Shown here: one piece after another, positions 43,150-53,300 of the stretch
Position numbering within the stretch: the first letter of the stretch is position 1
How the letters are laid out: the number at the start of each line of letters is the position of its first letter
Assembly (NCBI GenBank): GCA_016211105.1
Contig: JACQSX010000020.1
Span: forward strand, 1-64,000
Direction: 5' to 3'
Origin: Acidobacteriota bacterium
GTDB taxonomy: Bacteria > Acidobacteriota > UBA6911 > JACQSX01
Length of the DNA: 64,000 bases
Notes under the pieces: generated by a model
Told to the model about the DNA's origin: nothing
The model's input: only the letters and a program-made list of their open reading frames with translations
Databases searched by the model: none
Position numbers and translations under genes: made by a program

Positions 43150-44175
43150 CTATCGCGTAGGCGGCTGGGCTGGCTGGGCTGGCGTAGAAGAATTTGCCGG
43201 CTGGGGAGGCGCGCTTAGAGCCTCTTTAGCTTTGGCGATCTCTTCCTCCAATGCCTTGGCTACGCGATCATCCAAGGTTTCACTCTCCCCCTCTTGACTT
43301 ACTTTCAGAACCGCCTTTAAAACTGCTTGCAACTGGTCTCGAGCCATTTTCTCCACAGTTTCATTGCCGCCCACTGCAACGGCCTTGGCATAGGCAGCCT
43401 TCGCGTTTTCGACGTCGTTCTTTAAAGTGTAGGCGATCCCGAGCCGAAAGTAGGAATAGTCATCTTTTGGATTCAGCGCAAGCGCCTTGTTTAGATCCGC
43501 AACCGCCGAGTCCAGATTTGGATCGGCTTCTTCTTTCTTCTCCTCCGGCGCACCGCCTCCATCGCCGCTCGTCTCTTGTTTAGGTTCGGCTGCTTTCTTA
43601 GCCCGCGCTTCCTGAACTTTCGCCAAGTACGCTACCCCCTGGGCGGCATAAACGGTGGACAACAGTTGTTCCTTTCCCTTAGCGAACTCCGCAGGATCTA
43701 CTTGCGGCGGCGCCTGTAAGGCCTCGATGGCTTTGAATGCTTTCTCAGCGCGTTCCAAGGCTAGGTCGGGCTTACCGCGGTCCGCATAGGCGCTTGCCAG
43801 AATCGTCAAAATCACCGCATTATCGGGCAACTCTTTCAACGCTCCTTCGCCGTGCTCCGTAAGCTTGTCGAAATTATTTAGCTGCTGGTAAGTAGTCGCC
43901 GCAATTTGATGCACGTAAGGCGTCAAACCAGAATCGGGAAACTTCTGCAGGAGTTCTTCGCACAAGTTGGCGCGCTGCTGGTTATCGGTGGCCTGCGTGA
44001 TTGCGATATAAGCGTCGTATTCCTCCTTGGTTTGGGGTTGACCAACCACGCGCGGAGGTTTTTGCGCCGCTTGACCTTCTTGCGCTGACTTTTGCGGACT
44101 GCGCGCCACGGCCTGCAAGGCGAAGCCCCCCCCAGCCAGCACCAAAGACAGCGCCAAAGCAAAAATGGTTTTCAT
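43150..44175 (-). CDS. secreted tetratricopeptide-repeat protein
   Basis: A 341-residue exported protein. The signal peptide is TIFALALSLVLAGGGFALQAVA (3-24). Two to four TPR-like helical pairs follow, for example NAVILTILASAYADRGKPDLALERAEKAF (about 119-147) and LNKALALNPKDDYSYFRLGIAYTLKNDVEN (about 230-259), separated by a low-complexity charged insert (AKKAAEPKQETSGDGGGAPE). The C-terminus is Pro/Ala/Gln-rich. Such proteins act as periplasmic scaffolds; no enzyme motif is seen. A strong hairpin follows the stop. Confidence 0.82.
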   Translation of the reverse strand: MKTIFALALSLVLAGGGFALQAVARSPQKSAQEGQAAQKPPRVVGQPQTKEEYDAYIAITQATDNQQRANLCEELLQKFPDSGLTPYVHQIAATTYQQLNNFDKLTEHGEGALKELPDNAVILTILASAYADRGKPDLALERAEKAFKAIEALQAPPQVDPAEFAKGKEQLLSTVYAAQGVAYLAKVQEARAKKAAEPKQETSGDGGGAPEEKKEEADPNLDSAVADLNKALALNPKDDYSYFRLGIAYTLKNDVENAKAAYAKAVAVGGNETVEKMARDQLQAVLKAVLKVSQEGESETLDDRVAKALEEEIAKAKEALSAPPQPANSSTPAQPAQPPTR

Positions 44176-44407
44176 TGAATTACCCTCCTCCTAAAATCCA
44201 AATCGCAAAAGATTTGATCATTACAAATGTTATAGTTCCTTCCTTCTATCAATCGATTTCCGCTGCAATGCCGCAAACGGCCTAGAGTGTCAATCGGAAA
44301 AAGGACCCTTATTTTAATCCAACTCTCCAATCCAAAAACAACAAAATTCCTTCTTTAATTTAAGAGAGCTGCCGGACCTATTGGTTGCAAATTCCTGACC
44401 CGACGCA
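44176..44407. other. spacer between two TPR-protein genes
   Basis: 232 bp with no gene. It must hold the promoter of the secreted TPR gene on the minus strand. AT-rich patches ('gatcattacaaatgttatag', 'atttaagagag') are present but no clear -35/-10 pair is seen. Confidence 0.35.
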
Positions 44408-45898
44408 TCACGAAGCCGGCAAACGAGCCAACCGCCTGCTGGCTTCTTCACGGGCGCCTTTGAGATCGCCAGGCGCCTGTAGCACTTGCTGCAAGAGGTC
44501 GCGCGCTTCCGGAAGGCGATCCATAGCCGAAAACAGAGACGCAAGATAGAGACGGCTCCACGCCACCATCCAGGCAGGAGCCTGAGAATGAGTTATCACG
44601 CTCTTGAAATAAGATTCCGCGGCGGCGGCCCTCTGTCTTTGCATCTCAATTTGCCCCAATCCGAAAAGAACGGGCGGATCAATCGCGTTTCTTTGCTTCA
44701 AAGCGAGCAGCAGCTTTTCCGCTTCGACGTAATGTTTGTTTTGGAGTAAGACGTTGGCTTGCTCCAGCGCTCCCAGCCGTTCAGATTTTTCTCGGAGCTG
44801 TTGCGCTTCTTGTTCCCGTTTCTCTCGCTCTCTTTCCGTCTCCGCCGCTAGGCGGTCTTTTCGTTGAAGCTCTCGCTTAAGATTGAAGGCACGAATCATC
44901 GACTCCAGATTCTCAGGAAATGAAACCGAAGTTTTCTCAAACTCCTGGAGTCGCTCATAATAGTGATAAACGAGGGCATTGCCGGCCGCATATAGCTGCG
45001 CGAGCTGGTCGGGGACGTTCACGGGACGATCGATGCGCAGTTGTATCGCCTCGATGAGCGATTCTGTATTCAGAAGCTTACGGTCCTTCTGAAACCTTTC
45101 CAATAGTTTGGGGCGTTCAGAGAGCAGTTGCAGCGCCTCTTCTTGCTGAATGATTGCCAGCCCATTTTTCTCAATCAGCGGGTCGAGTACAAAATGCAAG
45201 TATTCATGCCGGATGTTGCGCAGGTTAATCGCTGGGTCTTCCGCAGGACTTACCACCAAGTAGTACAGGTTGTTTACAATGCGGGAATTGCTGATTCCGT
45301 GGGGACTCATCAGGTCGGGAATAAATACAATCTGCCGATTCAAGGCAATGCGCGCCTCGGTACGCAGGTATTGCAAACACTGAGCGATCGCTTGCCGCAC
45401 CACCGGTTTATACTTTTCAATTTCTGCCAGATACTGTGGTCGAACTTCCAGCCATAATTGTTCCAGACCGCCCTGCTGATAAAAAACCGGAAGAACCTGC
45501 TCAAACCCCACCACTTCGCGCGCCTCTGCCGGCACGTCCTTCGTTGGCAGGACAATTTCATAGCGAGGAGGATCGGACAGCAGCAATGCCAACGATGTGT
45601 AGCGCGCTATTTCGCGTTCCGGTGTGCCTGTTGCGTGATGCGCAACGTAGAAGTCGTGCGTGCGCTGCAACAATAAAGGGTCCAGTGATTTTAATTTTTC
45701 CCTCACCTGTCTGCGTACCGGATGCATGGAGGCCGCAGTCTCATAATCGAATCCTCCAGCATTGATTGCTGACATGACGGTGAATAATCGCACGTCCGCT
45801 ACAAAATTAATATTCACGACGGCCTGCAGATCCTGGGCCTGAACCATGAATACGAATGGGAACAGGACAGCGATCAGACCCAAAATAAGGCGCAGCAT
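44408..45898 (-). CDS. secreted HExxH putative metallopeptidase with C-terminal TPR-like helices
   Basis: A 496-residue exported protein. Signal peptide LILGLIAVLFPFVFMVQA (4-21). The N-terminal part is helical. NIRHEYLHFVLDP at about 228-240 holds HEYLH (231-235), the zinc-metallopeptidase HExxH motif on a helix, and a downstream glutamate could be the third ligand (EEALQLL near 253). After ~340 a charged coiled coil (RKDRLAAETEREREKREQEA) leads into TPR-like repeats (LLALKQRNAIDPPVLFGLGQ; AESYFKSVITHSQAPAWMVA). I know no named family; the pattern resembles the uncharacterised DUF4932-like peptidases. It lies downstream of thiL on the same strand. Confidence 0.75.
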   Translation of the reverse strand: MLRLILGLIAVLFPFVFMVQAQDLQAVVNINFVADVRLFTVMSAINAGGFDYETAASMHPVRRQVREKLKSLDPLLLQRTHDFYVAHHATGTPEREIARYTSLALLLSDPPRYEIVLPTKDVPAEAREVVGFEQVLPVFYQQGGLEQLWLEVRPQYLAEIEKYKPVVRQAIAQCLQYLRTEARIALNRQIVFIPDLMSPHGISNSRIVNNLYYLVVSPAEDPAINLRNIRHEYLHFVLDPLIEKNGLAIIQQEEALQLLSERPKLLERFQKDRKLLNTESLIEAIQLRIDRPVNVPDQLAQLYAAGNALVYHYYERLQEFEKTSVSFPENLESMIRAFNLKRELQRKDRLAAETEREREKREQEAQQLREKSERLGALEQANVLLQNKHYVEAEKLLLALKQRNAIDPPVLFGLGQIEMQRQRAAAAESYFKSVITHSQAPAWMVAWSRLYLASLFSAMDRLPEARDLLQQVLQAPGDLKGAREEASRRLARLPAS

Positions 45899-46091
45899 AA
45901 CTTCCCTCTTAGGAATTCATTCATCGGCCATCCATTGCCGCCGGCAGTCATTCGATCGAAGGGGACCCACATTCCCTACCCAAAGGGCCCGGCACAATCT
46001 CCTATTTTACCCGAGCCCCCTGCGTCTAAAAAAGCGTTCGTCCAAGGGCCGACGATTGCCTGATGCGACGATCGTCCATTTTCAGGTGATT
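45899..46091. other. spacer, nothing recognised
   Basis: 193 bp between the HEYLH protein gene and thiL, both on the minus strand. No promoter, hairpin or gene that I can support. Confidence 0.35.
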
Positions 46092-47153
46092 TTATCGATT
46101 GCGTAGATGGTTGAATCCCCCTGGATCGAGTCGCCGAAGCTTCCCTTGCGCCTCGATGCATACACCCCTTCTGCGTGATACGACCTCGCCGATTCGATGC
46201 AATGAGACCGGGCCGCAGAACTTTTTTAGTACGTCGTCGGCCCCGGGAGGCGCGGTAAACAACAACTCGTAGTCATCACCTCCGTGCAACGCGCAAGCGA
46301 CTGGGTGTCGGGCCCAACATGATACCGAGTCAGAGATTGGGAGATCCTGCAGGTGGATTACGGCTCCCACGTTACTCGCCGCACAAAGCCGGTTTAAATC
46401 CGTGGAGAGGCCATCGCTGAGATCAATCGCTGCCGTGGCAATGTTGCGTTCAGCCAGCCATTGAGCCACGGCCAAGCGAGGCTCCGGCAGGAAATGCGCC
46501 TTCATAATTTCTTTCAGGGCCCGCTCTCGGGCCCTGCCGGAAACTTCGATGGATGCAAATTTTCGCGTTTTCGTGTCGACCCGCACTCTGCCTGCTTCCA
46601 GCAACTCTAAGGCAGCGCCTGATCTCCCCAGGGTGCCAGTGATCCACACGGTGTCGTGTAGTCTGGCGCCCCGGCGTCGCAACGGGGCGCTTTTGATCTC
46701 TCCCAACAGTGCCAGGCTACTAAATAGAAGGCCACCGGGGGAGCGGCTGATATCCCCTCCCACTAATTGAACATGCATCTGCTCTTGCGCTCGCTTGAGG
46801 CCGCGGTAAAACCTCGGAACAAAGTCGTCCGTCAGGTTGGAAGCCAGAGCTAGAGAGACCAGATAGCTGGTCGGTGTCCCTCCCATCGCGGCGATATCGC
46901 TTACGCTGCGTGCCAACAACTTATGGGCCAGCCACTCGGGAACGCAGGATGCGCGGCGGAAATGCACGTTCTCCACCATCATATCGGTAGTGAACAAAAG
47001 GTGTTTTTGACTGATCGGCAATACGGCGGCATCATCTCCGATGCCTATAGGTATCGAACGGTCGGCAAATCGCATTCGCCGCAAAAACCGTTCAAAATCA
47101 AATTCATCTTTCCAACGTGTCATCAGGATATCGGCGGCAATCGGCAGGGCCAA
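46092..47153 (-). CDS. thiL: thiamine-monophosphate kinase
   Basis: Phosphorylates thiamine monophosphate to the active diphosphate, the cofactor of Dxs and other enzymes. The 353-residue protein has IGIGDDAAVL (about 37-46) and the D-rich LLFTTDMMVENVHF, the metal/ATP-binding pieces of the PurM-like N-domain, SDIAAMGGTP, the glycine-rich GTLGRSGAALEL region and the C-domain DLSDGLSTDLNRL and HGGDDYELLF. The start may be Met11 (MTRWKDEFDFERFLRRM, at 47123), nearer to normal. It lies 13 bp downstream of nrdR. Confidence 0.95.
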   Translation of the reverse strand: MALPIAADILMTRWKDEFDFERFLRRMRFADRSIPIGIGDDAAVLPISQKHLLFTTDMMVENVHFRRASCVPEWLAHKLLARSVSDIAAMGGTPTSYLVSLALASNLTDDFVPRFYRGLKRAQEQMHVQLVGGDISRSPGGLLFSSLALLGEIKSAPLRRRGARLHDTVWITGTLGRSGAALELLEAGRVRVDTKTRKFASIEVSGRARERALKEIMKAHFLPEPRLAVAQWLAERNIATAAIDLSDGLSTDLNRLCAASNVGAVIHLQDLPISDSVSCWARHPVACALHGGDDYELLFTAPPGADDVLKKFCGPVSLHRIGEVVSRRRGVCIEAQGKLRRLDPGGFNHLRNR

Positions 47154-47166
47154 TTTTGATTGCAGA

Positions 47167-47619
47167 CTATTTTTTGAACAGGTGATTGATCTCGGTCATA
47201 AACTCGGTAACGTCCTTGAACTCGAGATAAACAGAAGCAAAACGGACATAGGCAACCTTGTCCAACTGGCGCAACTTCTGCATTACCATTTTCCCCACCT
47301 CTTCGGAAGTAATTTCACGATCGGGAGCATCTTGAACTCTTTGTTCAATCTCGTCGACGATGTGCTCTAACTGTCCGGTGCTTATCGGACGCTTTTCGCA
47401 GGCGCGTAAGAGTCCCACCATGATCTTGTTGCGGTCAAAGCGTTCGCGGCGACCATCCTTTTTTACCACCATATAAGGAATTTCGTCGATCCGTTCGTAG
47501 CTGGTAAAACGGCGCCCGCAATTGAGGCATTCTCGCCGCCGACGCACTACGTCTCCTTCCTTACTTTCACGCGAGTCAACCACCCGATCTTCCAGATGCT
47601 CACAATAGGGGCACTTCAC
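47167..47619 (-). CDS. nrdR: transcriptional repressor NrdR (ribonucleotide reductase regulator)
   Basis: A 150-residue regulator with an N-terminal zinc ribbon (C3, C6, C31 and C34; MKCPYC and ECLNCGRRF) and an ATP-cone domain ([20 protein letters not shown], about 51-70). It senses ATP/dATP and represses ribonucleotide reductase genes by binding NrdR boxes. No such genes are in the window. It is the first gene of a short run with thiL. The spacer before it is AT-rich and has room for a promoter. Confidence 0.96.
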   Translation of the reverse strand: MKCPYCEHLEDRVVDSRESKEGDVVRRRRECLNCGRRFTSYERIDEIPYMVVKKDGRRERFDRNKIMVGLLRACEKRPISTGQLEHIVDEIEQRVQDAPDREITSEEVGKMVMQKLRQLDKVAYVRFASVYLEFKDVTEFMTEINHLFKK

Positions 47620-47751
47620 TCAAATCCTACCTCTAAGTATTTTGATTTCATATAAATAGATAGATTCGCTATTATGGTATGACTTGGCGGTCACGTCAAT
47701 GCACAACACAGATTTTTCAGGCGAAATGGTAGAATTCTTCCGAGGTGACCC

Positions 47752-48333
47752 TCACGCTTCCGTTGTTCCCGGCCGGATTAAACGAGCCAATTGAGCCGGA
47801 GAATTGATGTTTGCAAACGTCGCGTCAGAATAATCTCGAGTAGGAAGCGGCCTGATTACAATTTCGGGAAAAAAACTGTCGACCCTAAAGTTTTTCTGGT
47901 GAAGTCGCTTCTCAATGGCAGGGATGCAGCTTTTTCGATAGGCGGCGGAAACAGGAAACCAGCGCCCTTTGTCGTCCTGCGGCACCACTGCGTCGACGCC
48001 TTCCGCCAGGGAAACGATTCTACTCAGTACCTCCTGCGTAATAAACGGCATGTCGCAGGCGAGGAACAAGTTCAAGTCCGCCTCACTCTGTTCCAGGCCT
48101 GAAACCAGCGCAACCAAGGGCCCTCCTCCGGCGAATCGATCCGCAACATGCGGGAGATGAAGGAACGGATAGCGTTCCATGGGGGCGAGCAGAAACACTC
48201 GTTTACAAACCGTGCTAAGCAGGTCGGCGGCTATTTGTACCAAGGGTTGGTTCCGAAAGCGGATCAGCGCTTTGTCCTGGCCCATTCGGCTGCTTTTCCC
48301 GCCCGCGAGTACGAATCCATTTACCGATTTCAA
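47752..48333 (-). CDS. mobA: molybdenum cofactor guanylyltransferase-like protein
   Basis: A 193-residue nucleotidyltransferase. The N-terminal GFVLAGGKSSRMGQDKALIR (6-25) is the classic GTP-binding loop of MobA. The metal-binding ACDMPFI is in the middle (about 92-98), followed by VVPQDDKGRWFPVSAAYR. MobA links GMP to molybdopterin to give the MGD cofactor of oxidoreductases such as formate dehydrogenase and nitrate reductase. No molybdoenzyme genes are nearby. The C-terminal NINSPAQLARL is the usual MobA tail. Formate dehydrogenases are common selenoprotein users of this cofactor, which is at least compatible with the selenoprotein candidate upstream. Confidence 0.92.
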   Translation of the reverse strand: MKSVNGFVLAGGKSSRMGQDKALIRFRNQPLVQIAADLLSTVCKRVFLLAPMERYPFLHLPHVADRFAGGGPLVALVSGLEQSEADLNLFLACDMPFITQEVLSRIVSLAEGVDAVVPQDDKGRWFPVSAAYRKSCIPAIEKRLHQKNFRVDSFFPEIVIRPLPTRDYSDATFANINSPAQLARLIRPGTTEA

Positions 48334-48518
48334 TTTGCCCTTTTCCCGGTTGGCTCATCAGCCGCAGCAGTCTGCAGTCGCAACAGCAGCGCTCGGATAA
48401 TTTTGCCATGAACGAGATCCAAATGGATCTTCCAAGTGGCCCCTCGTTCGTTTTCCGATCCGTCTGCAGATGTGTCGGAGGCTACTTGAGAGCGAGCCCT
48501 AAGTTTTCACTTGCCTTG
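48334..48518. other. divergent spacer between mobA and the toxin-antitoxin pair
   Basis: About 185 bp with no recognised gene. It should carry the mobA promoter on the minus strand. Confidence 0.35.
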
Positions 48519-48585
48519 TCTTACTCAAATAGGTACATTCTTACTCTATCTATATGAGTTGTATTAAAACAGAGGTAGTAAGAAT
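48519..48585. promoter_or_regulatory. candidate operator of the AbrB/PIN pair
   Basis: TCTTACTC occurs at 48519-48526 and again at 48539-48546, exactly 20 bp apart (two helical turns). ATTCTTACT (48537-48545) is inverted as AGTAAGAAT at 48577-48585. AbrB-type antitoxins bind repeated sites at their own promoter. Involvement is inferred from position and symmetry. Confidence 0.4.
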
Positions 48586-48763
48586 AAGCAGCAAAGGGCA
48601 GATCGTCATTCCAAAGGAGATCCGCGATGCTTTCAGACTTCACACAGGCGCACAACTGGTGATTCGAGGTACTGCGGACTCCATCATCATGGTGCCAGTC
48701 CAAAGTTACACCGAGCTGCTTAAGCGTTTTGGAAAATCACTTCTCGAAAAAGAACAGCGATGA
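48554..48763 (+). CDS. AbrB/MazE-family antitoxin
   Basis: A 69-residue swapped-hairpin DNA-binding protein with the AbrB signature ISSKGQIVIPKEIRDAF (11-27) and the GAQLVIRG strand. The C-terminal half (YTELLKRFGKSLLEKEQR) would wrap the toxin. The 3' end overlaps the PIN gene by 4 bp, the usual toxin-antitoxin arrangement. The first codons MSCIKTEVV precede the signature directly. Autoregulation through the repeats upstream is expected. Confidence 0.9.
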   Translation: MSCIKTEVVRISSKGQIVIPKEIRDAFRLHTGAQLVIRGTADSIIMVPVQSYTELLKRFGKSLLEKEQR

Positions 48764-49209
48764 AACTACGAGATCTGCTGCGGAAGTTAAAAGGAGAACG
48801 GCTTGGCTTTGACTCCAGCTTCTTTCTATACCACCTGGAGTCAAACTCTCGCTTTGAGCCAGTAACCTCCGCCATTCTGCATGCAGTGGAAAGCGGAACC
48901 GCGCGCGCCCTGGCGTCGATCCTGGTGTTCCATGACCTGTTTCTTCGGCTCTCCCGCAGCAACCCTGACGCGACCGCCACATTTGAAGCGTTGCTTCGGA
49001 ACTTCCCTAACTTGAAATTTGTCGCAATCGACGAGGCAATCGTGACGGATGCCGCCAGATTGGAGGTAGAACATGCCGTGAGCGCTTGGACGGCGTTGCA
49101 CCTTGCCTGCGTGCGCAGCGGCGGGGCAAACTTCTTTTTCACCGCAGATAGGGGTCTGCCGGCGCTTCCAGAAATCAAGCCCATTGTTCTCGATTCCATT
49201 CAGCCTTGA
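48760..49209 (+). CDS. PIN-domain protein (toxin of the AbrB/PIN pair)
   Basis: A 149-residue PIN-domain putative ribonuclease. The first metal-binding Asp is D18 in LGFDSSFFLYHLE, the last is D130 in FFTADRGL. In typical VapC toxins a third acidic residue lies in DALHLA; here the sequence is SAWTALHLA (108-116) with Thr in its place, so catalysis may be weak or supported by E104. The start overlaps the antitoxin stop (ATGA). Such toxins cleave tRNA or rRNA when the antitoxin is lost. Confidence 0.87.
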   Translation: MKLRDLLRKLKGERLGFDSSFFLYHLESNSRFEPVTSAILHAVESGTARALASILVFHDLFLRLSRSNPDATATFEALLRNFPNLKFVAIDEAIVTDAARLEVEHAVSAWTALHLACVRSGGANFFFTADRGLPALPEIKPIVLDSIQP

Positions 49210-49320
49210 TGCCGCAATATGTTGGGTTATCGCTCAAAATGTTGCCAATATCTTGGGGTCATATGTTACCATCGGAACCGGTGGTAGTGGGCGCTCGATG
49301 CAGAATAGGCGCGTAAGTTT

Positions 49321-50232
49321 ATGGCTGCCCGACGTCGTTTGCGAATGTATCCTGGATGGCTTCCCGCAGCCCTGACGCTATGGTTGTCGGCCGGGCTGGC
49401 GCTATTCACCGTCTATGGCTGGATCCTGTACCGGATTACGCATCCTCGGCTGGTTGGAGAAACTGTCAGGCCCGAACAGTATCTGCTTCCGCAGCGCGAG
49501 ATCGCCTGGAATAGCAGGGACGGGAGTCGCTCGTCCGGCTGGTTTATCCCCGGACAGAGAGGGGCTCCGTTAGTGGTGTTATGCCACGGCTACGGGTCCA
49601 ATCGCACCGCCGTCTTGAATCTGGCGACCACCCTGAGAGAAAGTGGTTACAACCTCCTGTTGCCGGCGTTACGAGGCCATGGGGACAACGACGCCTTATG
49701 TGCCTTGGGATGGCGTGAGTCGGAGGACGTAAACACCGGGATTGCGGCGGTGCTGGCAAGCGAAAGGATTGATTCACTTCGCGTCGGAATCTGGGGCGTC
49801 ACGACAGGGGCCTTCGCCGCTCTCAAGGCAGCCGAAAATTCCGACAAGATTGTGGCGATGGCCCTGGACTCCGTCTATGGGAACTTGGAGTTTTTTGCTG
49901 GTCTGCAAGCGAAAGAGATCGTCGGGTTCGACAACATCTGGTTTCGGCGTTTGCTCGGATATGGATTGGGATGGATGTTGCGAGTTCCTGAAACGCAATT
50001 GCGCCGGGACATCCCAGTCGAGCAGTTGTTTCACATTTCTTCTCTCTTCATTTACGGCCTGGAGAATAATTCCGCACTCGCTGCTGAGACTCGCCGGCTC
50101 TACACACGTGGCGGCGGTAAAAAGGATCTGATTGTACTGGGCAAAGCGCGAGGCTCTGTCCTGCTGGGAAACGAGGTCAAGAACTATGACAGCAAGATAT
50201 TGGATTTTTTCAGAACCGCGTTGCCGATCTAA
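49321..50232 (+). CDS. alpha/beta-hydrolase-fold protein lacking the usual catalytic residues
   Basis: A 303-residue protein with an N-terminal membrane anchor (ALTLWLSAGLALFTVYGWIL, about 17-36) and an alpha/beta-hydrolase core. The oxyanion region LVVLCHGYGSNRTAV is normal. The nucleophile elbow, usually GxSxG, reads GVTTG (in VGIWGVTTGAFAAL), so the serine is replaced by threonine. The acid position reads YGLENNS and the region of the catalytic His reads GKARGSVLLG with no His. It is therefore probably a pseudoenzyme, or uses another mechanism. The role is unknown. It stands alone between the toxin pair and smc. Start chosen at the first ATG, which gives a clean anchor. Confidence 0.82.
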   Translation: MAARRRLRMYPGWLPAALTLWLSAGLALFTVYGWILYRITHPRLVGETVRPEQYLLPQREIAWNSRDGSRSSGWFIPGQRGAPLVVLCHGYGSNRTAVLNLATTLRESGYNLLLPALRGHGDNDALCALGWRESEDVNTGIAAVLASERIDSLRVGIWGVTTGAFAALKAAENSDKIVAMALDSVYGNLEFFAGLQAKEIVGFDNIWFRRLLGYGLGWMLRVPETQLRRDIPVEQLFHISSLFIYGLENNSALAAETRRLYTRGGGKKDLIVLGKARGSVLLGNEVKNYDSKILDFFRTALPI

Positions 50233-50386
50233 CTTCGGATATCGGAAACGATGAGGGTTTCTCTTTCGACCCTGGCCACTCAGTTTTTGTCAGCGATGCC
50301 TAACGGTCCGCGGTCACGCGCTATTCGGCAGCCGGACCAGCGACGGTTCGCATGCCGGCTGCACTGTCAGAATAAGGATCCCTTCA

Positions 50387-53300
50387 ATGCATAAACTGGA
50401 ATCTCTCGAGCTGGTAGGATTCAAATCCTTTTGCGACAAAACGTCCGTGATCTTCAACGATCGCATCACGTCAATCGTTGGGCCTAATGGCTGTGGAAAA
50501 AGCAACGTCGCCGAAGCGATCAGTTGGGTATTGGGCGAACAGCGGCCCAAAAGTCTGCGAGGCGAGAAGATGGAAGACGTCATCTTCAACGGCACCAGCG
50601 CGCGTAAACCCTTGGGCTTTGCGGAAGTGACTTTGGCGTTAAAGCCTATCGAAGAAGCCACTCTGGATGACGGCATCCCGGTCGATCCCATTGTCGTCAC
50701 CCGCAGGCTCTATCGCTCGGGCGAAAGCGAGTACCTGATCAACGACAGGCGCTGCCGGCTGCTGGACATCCATCAAACCTTTGAAGGAACCGGTCTGGGC
50801 TTCACGAGTTACGCCATCATTGAGCAAGGGCGGATCGGGTCCATTCTCACCTCGAAGCCTATGGAACGGCGCAGTCTCATCGAAGAAGCTGCAAAGATCA
50901 CCACGTTCAAGCAGAAAAAGAAGGCTGCAGAGATAAAGCTGGAGCTGGCGCACCAAAATTTGCTCCGCGTCAACGACATCATTGTGGAAATTGAACGTCA
51001 ACTGCGCTCCCTGAAGCGTCAGGCAACGCGGGCGCAAGCCTTTTCTCGTCTGCGAGAAGAAATGCGAGCTTTTCAGCGCGCCAAATTGCACCGGGACTGT
51101 CAGAGACTGCGGTCCGATTTGGAACAATGCCAGCTCCAGTTGCAGGCGATGCAGGCGCGTGAGCATAACGTGACTCAAGCATTGCAGACGCGCGAACAGT
51201 CCTTGCAGCAAATGAGCCTGCGACACAACCAGTCGGTGCGCGATTTGGAGCAGCGCCAGGAGCAACTTTCCCTCGTCGCGCTCGAATTGGAGAGGAACCT
51301 GCAAACGCAGGATTCCCAGCAACGGCAAATTCACCTGACCCGCGCGCAGACGGAGGTGTTGGAACAGGATGTGAGTGAATGGGAGCGCCGTCTTTTAGAG
51401 ATCCGGGCGCAATTTCAGGCGAAAGGCTCGCTGCGCTCAAACCTAGGAGAGGAACTGGCAACCATCCGCGATCGGATCGATCAGCTCAAAGCAGAAAATC
51501 GTGAAGTGCAAAAACAGATCGATCACCTGGAAGAGCGACTCGATCAGGTCCGCAACTATACTCTGGAAGAAGTGAGTCAAAAGGCGACTTTGAACAACCG
51601 GAAAACGCAAATCAAAGAAGTCCTCTCATCTCTGGAGGCGCAGCAGGCGCGCATCACCGCCGACCGGGAGAGGCTGGGCGGCCGCTGTGATCAACTCGGC
51701 TCGGCCGAAGCTCGCGTCTTGGATCAATGCCATAAAATACAAGAGGAAATCGAGCGGCTGGCCCAACAACAGTTACAGGCGGAACAGGTATTGACTGGAG
51801 TAGCGAACCAGGAAATCGCCACAGCCGAACAGTTACAATTGCTCCGGGAGAGGTACAGCAACTGCCAACATCGGCTTGCTTCCATCGAGGAAATTGAAGT
51901 GCGCCGGACGAACTACTCCGAAGGAGTGCAAAAGTTCTTAAACTTCATACAACAACGCAATTCTCTTCGTTCTTCTGGGACCTTGGCCGATCACGTCGAG
52001 GCCGATCCACAATATGAGGCTCTCGTGGAAACCTTTCTAGATCACCAACTTGAATTTGTGTTGGTGGACGGCACATCGGACGCGCTCAATGGTCTAGAGC
52101 AGTTGCGCGAAAGTCGTGCCGGAAAATGCACTTTTTTAACGCTCCATACCGACAACGGCCTAGGAAGCAACGGAAACGAGTGCCCGGAACCGGATGTGGA
52201 GCGCGGCATCATCGGAACCCTGGGAACCCTCCTGAAGATGGAAGAGCCCGTCAAACAGGCGTTTTATCGCGCCCTCCCGCAATACGCAAATGCCGTCGTG
52301 GTGCAGGACATCCAGCATGCGCAGAGCTTGGGTCACGTGTATCCTGAGACAATCTTTTTGACCCTGGCGGGCGAGACCTGGACAGAACGCGGAGTCATTT
52401 CGGGCGTGAGCGAAAGCTCGCACACGTCCGGCCTATTGGCATTGAAACGCGAAAAGCGTGAGCTGGTTTCGCGGATTGCAGCCTTGCAACGCCAGATCCA
52501 GGAGACAGAAGTTGAGCTGTTGCAACTGAAGGACAAGCGCAAACAGATGGAACAGATGGAGAAAGATCAGCGCAACTTGATCCACTCTCAGGAAAAACAA
52601 CTGCTTTCTGCGCAGCACGAATACAACCAGATCCTGGTGGATCTGCAGCGTGAGGAGCAGGCAACGCGCGTATTCAACAACGAACTGGCGGAAATCCAAT
52701 GTGAGCGCGAAAGGTTGCAAGCCGAATCAATGCGCATCGACCAGGAACTGCAACTTCTGGCGCAGGCGAAACTGGACCGGGAACAGGAATTTGTTCAAAT
52801 ACAGGAAATTCTGGCGGGCCTGCGCGCCCGAAGCCAAGAAATGGCGCGCCTGCTGTCGGAAAATCAATCGGATCTTGCCGCTAACCTAGAGCGCAAGCAC
52901 AGCGCCGACCAGGAGTGGACCCGGCTCACGGAAGAGGGAGCGCAACTAAACGGCCAACTGGTGCGCCACAAAGAACAGTTATCCACTGCCGAGCAACGGA
53001 TCACAAGCTTGGAGGGCTCCAACCGGGAGCTCGCCGCTTTGGCCGAGCGATTGCAAGCGCGCAGGCAGCAACTGGAAACGGAATTGAATCAAAAGAAAGC
53101 CGCGATCGTTGAAGTGGAAAAGGAATTGCGGGATTCGCAGCAGGCCTTGGAAGAGGAACACAGAGTGAAGGAAGCTGTTTTGGAACAACGTATGCAGTTG
53201 GAAGTAACGCGCGCGCGCCTGGACAACGACCAGGATCACATGCGGCAATATTGCGTCGATGAATTGGACATCTCTGTCGAACAGTTGACCGCGGCGCCAA

